The notes below the pieces were generated by a model. The model was given only the letters and a program-made list of their open reading frames with translations. It had not been told where the DNA came from and did no database searches. Made by a program: the position numbers and the translations under genes. Shown here piece after piece: positions 59,910 to 64,000 of a stretch of 64,000 nucleotides of DNA; within the stretch, counting starts at the first letter, position 1; each line of letters begins with the position of its first letter. Source of the DNA: Streptomyces sp. NBC_00576 (GTDB taxonomy: Bacteria > Actinomycetota > Actinomycetes > Streptomycetales > Streptomycetaceae); assembly GCF_036345175.1 (NCBI RefSeq), contig NZ_CP107780.1, positions 2,728,001 through 2,792,000 of the forward strand. The letters run 5' to 3'.

Positions 59910-62900
59910 ATGGTCAGCTCCGCACACCGAGCCCTCGACGGCTTCTCCCCCGCGACCCGCGGCTGGTTCACGGGGGCCTTCTCCGCGCCCACCGCGGCCC
60001 AGGCGGGCGCGTGGCGGGCCATCGGTGAGGGCTCGGACGTGCTGGTGGTCGCCCCGACCGGTTCGGGCAAGACCCTGGCGGCGTTTCTTGCCGCACTCGA
60101 TCAGCTCACCTCGACACCCCCGCCGGCCGACCCCCACAAACGCTGCCGCGTGCTCTACGTGTCACCGCTCAAGGCCCTCGCGGTCGATGTGGAACGCAAC
60201 CTGCGCAGCCCGCTCACGGGCATCCGCCAGGAATCCGTACGCCTGGGCCTGCCCGAGCCCGAGGTCAAGGTGGGCATCCGCTCCGGCGACACCCCGCCCG
60301 CCGAGCGCCGCGCCCTGGCCACCCGCCCGCCGGACATCCTGATCACCACCCCCGAGTCGCTGTTCCTGATGCTCACGTCGGCCACGCGCGACGCTCTGAC
60401 GGGCGTGGAGACGGTGATCCTGGACGAGGTGCACGCGGTCGCGGGCACCAAGCGCGGCGCGCATCTCGCGCTCTCCCTGGAGCGGCTGGACGGGCTGCTG
60501 CCGAGGCCCGCCCGGCGCATCGGCCTGTCCGCGACCGTCCGTCCGGTCGACGAGATCGCGCGTTACCTCTCACCCCACCGCAAGGTGGAGATCGTCCAGC
60601 CCACGTCCGACAAGGTGTTCGACCTCTCGGTCGTCGTCCCGGTAGAGGACTTGGGCGAACTGGGCGGCTCCCCGGTGGCCGACGCGAACGAGGGGGCCGA
60701 ACGGCCGTCCATCTGGCCGCACGTCGAGGAGCGGATCGCCGATCTCGTCCAGGCGCACCGCTCGACGATCGTGTTCGCCAACTCCCGCCGCCTCGCGGAG
60801 CGCCTGTGCAACCGGCTAAACGAGATCGCCTACGAGCGGTCCACCGGCGAGCCCCTCGCCGAACACCATGCTCCCGCCGAGCTGATGGGCGGCTCGGGCG
60901 CGGCCCAGGGCGCACCTCCAGTCATCGCCCGGGCCCACCACGGCTCGGTCTCCAAGGAACAGCGCGCTCTCGTCGAGGAGGACCTCAAGGCGGGCCGACT
61001 ACCTGCCGTGGTGGCCACCTCCAGCCTCGAACTGGGCATCGACATGGGCGCAGTGGACCTGGTCATCCAGGTCGAGTCACCCCCGTCCGTGGCCTCCGGG
61101 CTGCAGCGCGTGGGTCGCGCCGGGCACCAGGTGGGCGCGGTCTCCACGGGCGTCGTCTTCCCCAAGTACCGGGGCGACCTCGTCCAGGCGGCCGTGGTCA
61201 CCGAGCGCATGCGCACCGGTTCCATCGAGTCCCTGCGGGTCCCCGCCAACCCCCTGGACGTCCTCGCCCAGCAGCTCGTCGCGATGGTCGCGCTGGACAT
61301 CTGGCAGGTCGATGATCTGCTGGCCACTGTCCGCCGCGCGGCGCCCTTCGCCTCCCTCCCGGAGTCGGCGTTCACGGCGGTCCTGGACATGCTCGCGGGC
61401 CGCTATCCGTCCGACGCGTTCGCTGAGTTGCGCCCGCGCGTGGTGTGGGACCGCGTCGCCGGCACCGTGACCGGCCGCCCGGGCGCGCAGCGGCTCGCCG
61501 TCACGTCCGGGGGCACGATTCCCGACCGCGGGCTCTTCGGGGTCTTCCTCGCCGGCGCCGACCCCAAGAAGGGCGGCGGCCGGGTCGGCGAGCTGGACGA
61601 GGAGATGGTCTACGAGTCCCGCGTGGGGGACGTTTTCACGCTCGGTACGAGCTCCTGGCGTATCGAGGACATCACCCGCGACCGCGTCCTGGTGTCCCCG
61701 GCTCCCGGGGTCCCCGGCCGCCTCCCTTTCTGGAAGGGCGACCAGCTGGGCCGCCCGCTCGAACTGGGCCGCGCCGTGGGCGCGTTCCTGCGGGAGGTCG
61801 GTTCCCTGCCCGAGGAGGACGCCCGCCTTCGGCTCCTCGCCGCCGGGCTCGACACCTGGGCCGCCGGCAACGTCCTCTCCTACCTGGCCGAACAGCGCGA
61901 GGCCTGCGGCCACATCCCGGACGACCGGACCATCGTCGTGGAGCAGTTCCGCGACGAACTCGGCGACTGGCGGGTAGTCGTCCACTCCCCCTTCGGTGCC
62001 CAGGTCCACGCACCGTGGGCGCTCGCGCTGGGCGCCCGCCTCTCCGAGCGGTACGGCATGGACGCCCAGGTCATGCACGCCGACGACGGCATCGTGCTGC
62101 GCCTCCCGGACGCCGATCTGATGAGCCTGGACCTGCTCGACCAGGATCCGGTGAAGACCGGCATGGAGTACGACGCCGAGAAGGCCCCCGTAGGCGCCGC
62201 GGACGTGGCCTTCGACAAGGGCGAGGTCAACCAGATCGTCACCGACCAGGTGGGCGGCTCGGCCCTGTTCGCGGCCCGCTTCCGCGAGTGCGCCGCGCGC
62301 GCCCTGCTGCTCCCGCGCCGCAGTCCCGGCAAGCGCACCCCCCTTTGGCAGCAGCGCCAGCGGGCCTCCCAACTGCTCCAGGTGGCAAGCGAGTTCGGTT
62401 CCTTCCCGATCGTTCTCGAAGCGGTCCGCGAGTGCCTCCAGGACGTCTTCGACGTACCCGGGCTCGTGGAGTTGATGGGCGACATCGAGTCCCGCAAGGT
62501 GCGCCTGGTCGAGGTCACCACCCCCGAGCCCTCCCCCTTCGCCCGCTCCCTCCTCTTCGGGTACGTCGCACAGTTCCTGTACGAGGGCGACTCACCGCTC
62601 GCCGAGCGGCGCGCCGCCGCCCTGTCGCTGGACTCGCGGCTGCTGGCCGAGTTGCTGGGCCAGGCGGAGCTGCGCGAACTGCTCGACGCCGAAGTACTGA
62701 CCGAACTGGAACGGGAACTCCAGTGGCTCACCGAGGACCGACGCGCGAAGGACGCCGAAAGCGTCGCGGACCTGCTGCGCCTGCTCGGCCCACTCACCGA
62801 CGTCGAGTTGGCCGAGCGCGGCGCCGATCCGCAGTGGGCCCGAGAGCTGGCCGGCGCCCGCCGCGCGATCCGGGTCCGCATCGGCGGCGCGGACCACTGG

Positions 62901-64000
62901 GCGGCGATCGAGGACGCGGGCCGCCTGCGCGACGCGCTCGGCACGGCGCTGCCTGTCGGCGTCCCGGAGGCCTTCACCGAGCCGGTCAAGGACCCGCTCG
63001 GCGACCTCCTCGCCCGCCACGCCCGCACCCACGGCCCGTTCACCTCGGCCACGGCGGCAGCCCGTTTCGGCCTGGGCGTGGCCGTCACCGAGGGCGCGCT
63101 TCAGCGTCTGGCGGCGAACGGCCGCGTCGTACAAGGCGAGTTCCACCCGGCGGGCATCGGCCAGGAATGGTGCGACGCTACGGTCCTGCGCCGCCTCCGG
63201 CGCCGCTCCCTGGCCGCCCTGCGGCACGAACTGGAGCCGGCGCCGCCCGCGGCGCTCGCGCAGTTCCTGCCGCAGTGGCAGCACATCGGTAAGGGCCACG
63301 GACTGCGCGGCATCGACGGACTGGTGCGCGCGGTCGAACAGTTGCAAGGCGCCTCCGTGCCCGCCTCCGCCCTGGAGAAGCTGGTCCTGCCGTCCCGGGT
63401 GGTGAACTACGCCCCGGCGATGCTCGACGAGCTCACGGCAGCCGGGGAGATCGTCTGGGCCGGGGCGGGTGCCCTCCCCGGCAAGGACGGCTGGGTGTCC
63501 CTGTACCTGGCGGACGCGGCGCCGCTGCTCCTGCCACCACCCCACCCTCTGGAGCCGACCGCACTCCACCAGTCCGTCCTCGACGCCCTCACCGGGGGTT
63601 ACGGGCTCTTCTTCCGCCAGATCGCCGACCAGGTCCGCGCCACCACGCACCCGGACGCCACGGATCCCCAACTGGCCGACACCGTCTGGGACCTGGCATG
63701 GTCGGGTCGGCTCACGAACGACACACTCACCCCGATGCGCTCCCTCCTCGGCTCCGGCCGTACGGCAGGCTCGACGGCGCACCGGGCGAAACGCGCCGTC
63801 CCGCGCGGCCGGTACGGCTCACTGACGGCCGCCGCCCGCCCCGTCTCGCGCAGCGGTCCCCCGACCGTCGCCGGCCGCTGGTCCCTGCTCCCCGAGCAGG
63901 AGCCCGACCCCACCGTCCGCGCCCACGCCCTGGCCCGCACCCTGCTCGACCGCCACGGGGTGGTGACCAGAGGAGCCGTTTCGGCGGAGGGTGTCGAGGG
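59910..64000 (+). CDS. lhr: Lhr-family ATP-dependent helicase, 3' end outside the window
   Basis: From ATG 59910 (MVSSAHRALDGFSPATRGWF), AGGA upstream, the frame is open to the right edge, giving 1,363 residues of an expected ~1,500-1,600. Walker A LVVAPTGSGKTLAAFLAAL, DEVH in VETVILDEVHAVAGTKRGAH, SAT in RRIGLSATVRP, and motif VI SGLQRVGRAGHQVGAVS. The winged-helix and the large C-terminal Lhr regions follow. Long helicase-related proteins of this type unwind DNA:RNA 3'-5' and act in DNA repair. Monocistronic as far as seen. Confidence 0.95.
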   Translation, partial: MVSSAHRALDGFSPATRGWFTGAFSAPTAAQAGAWRAIGEGSDVLVVAPTGSGKTLAAFLAALDQLTSTPPPADPHKRCRVLYVSPLKALAVDVERNLRSPLTGIRQESVRLGLPEPEVKVGIRSGDTPPAERRALATRPPDILITTPESLFLMLTSATRDALTGVETVILDEVHAVAGTKRGAHLALSLERLDGLLPRPARRIGLSATVRPVDEIARYLSPHRKVEIVQPTSDKVFDLSVVVPVEDLGELGGSPVADANEGAERPSIWPHVEERIADLVQAHRSTIVFANSRRLAERLCNRLNEIAYERSTGEPLAEHHAPAELMGGSGAAQGAPPVIARAHHGSVSKEQRALVEEDLKAGRLPAVVATSSLELGIDMGAVDLVIQVESPPSVASGLQRVGRAGHQVGAVSTGVVFPKYRGDLVQAAVVTERMRTGSIESLRVPANPLDVLAQQLVAMVALDIWQVDDLLATVRRAAPFASLPESAFTAVLDMLAGRYPSDAFAELRPRVVWDRVAGTVTGRPGAQRLAVTSGGTIPDRGLFGVFLAGADPKKGGGRVGELDEEMVYESRVGDVFTLGTSSWRIEDITRDRVLVSPAPGVPGRLPFWKGDQLGRPLELGRAVGAFLREVGSLPEEDARLRLLAAGLDTWAAGNVLSYLAEQREACGHIPDDRTIVVEQFRDELGDWRVVVHSPFGAQVHAPWALALGARLSERYGMDAQVMHADDGIVLRLPDADLMSLDLLDQDPVKTGMEYDAEKAPVGAADVAFDKGEVNQIVTDQVGGSALFAARFRECAARALLLPRRSPGKRTPLWQQRQRASQLLQVASEFGSFPIVLEAVRECLQDVFDVPGLVELMGDIESRKVRLVEVTTPEPSPFARSLLFGYVAQFLYEGDSPLAERRAAALSLDSRLLAELLGQAELRELLDAEVLTELERELQWLTEDRRAKDAESVADLLRLLGPLTDVELAERGADPQWARELAGARRAIRVRIGGADHWAAIEDAGRLRDALGTALPVGVPEAFTEPVKDPLGDLLARHARTHGPFTSATAAARFGLGVAVTEGALQRLAANGRVVQGEFHPAGIGQEWCDATVLRRLRRRSLAALRHELEPAPPAALAQFLPQWQHIGKGHGLRGIDGLVRAVEQLQGASVPASALEKLVLPSRVVNYAPAMLDELTAAGEIVWAGAGALPGKDGWVSLYLADAAPLLLPPPHPLEPTALHQSVLDALTGGYGLFFRQIADQVRATTHPDATDPQLADTVWDLAWSGRLTNDTLTPMRSLLGSGRTAGSTAHRAKRAVPRGRYGSLTAAARPVSRSGPPTVAGRWSLLPEQEPDPTVRAHALARTLLDRHGVVTRGAVSAEGVE

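Overview
The window is high-GC DNA with the codon use and gene content of a Streptomyces chromosome core. The order recQ, rnhB, nrdJ-nrdR, lexA, dinG-like helicase, siderophore genes, hflX, rshA, dapF, miaA, miaB, gluRK/gluABCD, cysteine dioxygenase, recX-recA, lhr follows what I recall of the SCO5815 to SCO5761 segment of S. coelicolor. That comparison is from memory, not from an alignment. No rRNA, tRNA or CRISPR array was seen.

Layout. 1-4.3 kb: end of a DUF4192 gene, a broken LuxR-type regulator, a RecQ helicase with a C-terminal phosphoribosyltransferase domain, and a shredded second copy of that recQ in opposite orientation. 4.7-12.7 kb: a small Streptomyces protein, RNase HII, a TetR/MFS efflux pair with two palindromic operators, an ADP-ribosylglycohydrolase, a histidine phosphatase, a YdbC-like protein, TerD and DUF2785. 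12.8-19.9 kb: dNTP supply and SOS control, with class II ribonucleotide reductase nrdJ, its repressor nrdR (tandem NrdR boxes), lexA (SOS box) and a DinG/XPD-like helicase. 19.9-24.4 kb: a three-gene NRPS-independent siderophore operon. 24.9-38.4 kb: a secreted trypsin-like protease, HflX, an M1 peptidase, RshA, DapF, MiaA, MiaB, MazG-like and small proteins. 38.5-45.4 kb: a TAXI-type binding protein and the glutamate system gluK-gluR / gluABCD. 45.5-48.1 kb: an FAD monooxygenase and cysteine dioxygenase preceded by a 23-residue Cys-rich leader peptide.

48.06-54.2 kb is an insertion hot spot between cysteine dioxygenase and recX. It holds a TnpB fragment with an IS200/IS605-like right end, an Arc-type DNA-binding protein, IS1380-family debris in both orientations, a small AT-rich secreted four-cysteine protein, a full-length ISAzo13-family element with a frameshift, an IS701-family element flanked by TTAG, and a 47-bp back-to-back pair of ISAzo13-like ends.

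54.3-64 kb returns to the core: recX-recA (SOS-like site), an AI-2E family membrane protein, DUF3046, a terpenoid-cyclase-like repeat protein, a broken azlD and the start of lhr.

The most interesting non-standard signals are the Cys leader peptide before cysteine dioxygenase, five tandem 13-bp repeats directly before gluR, the decayed inverted recQ copy, the minimal siderophore locus, the nested IS structure and the island-borne secreted protein.
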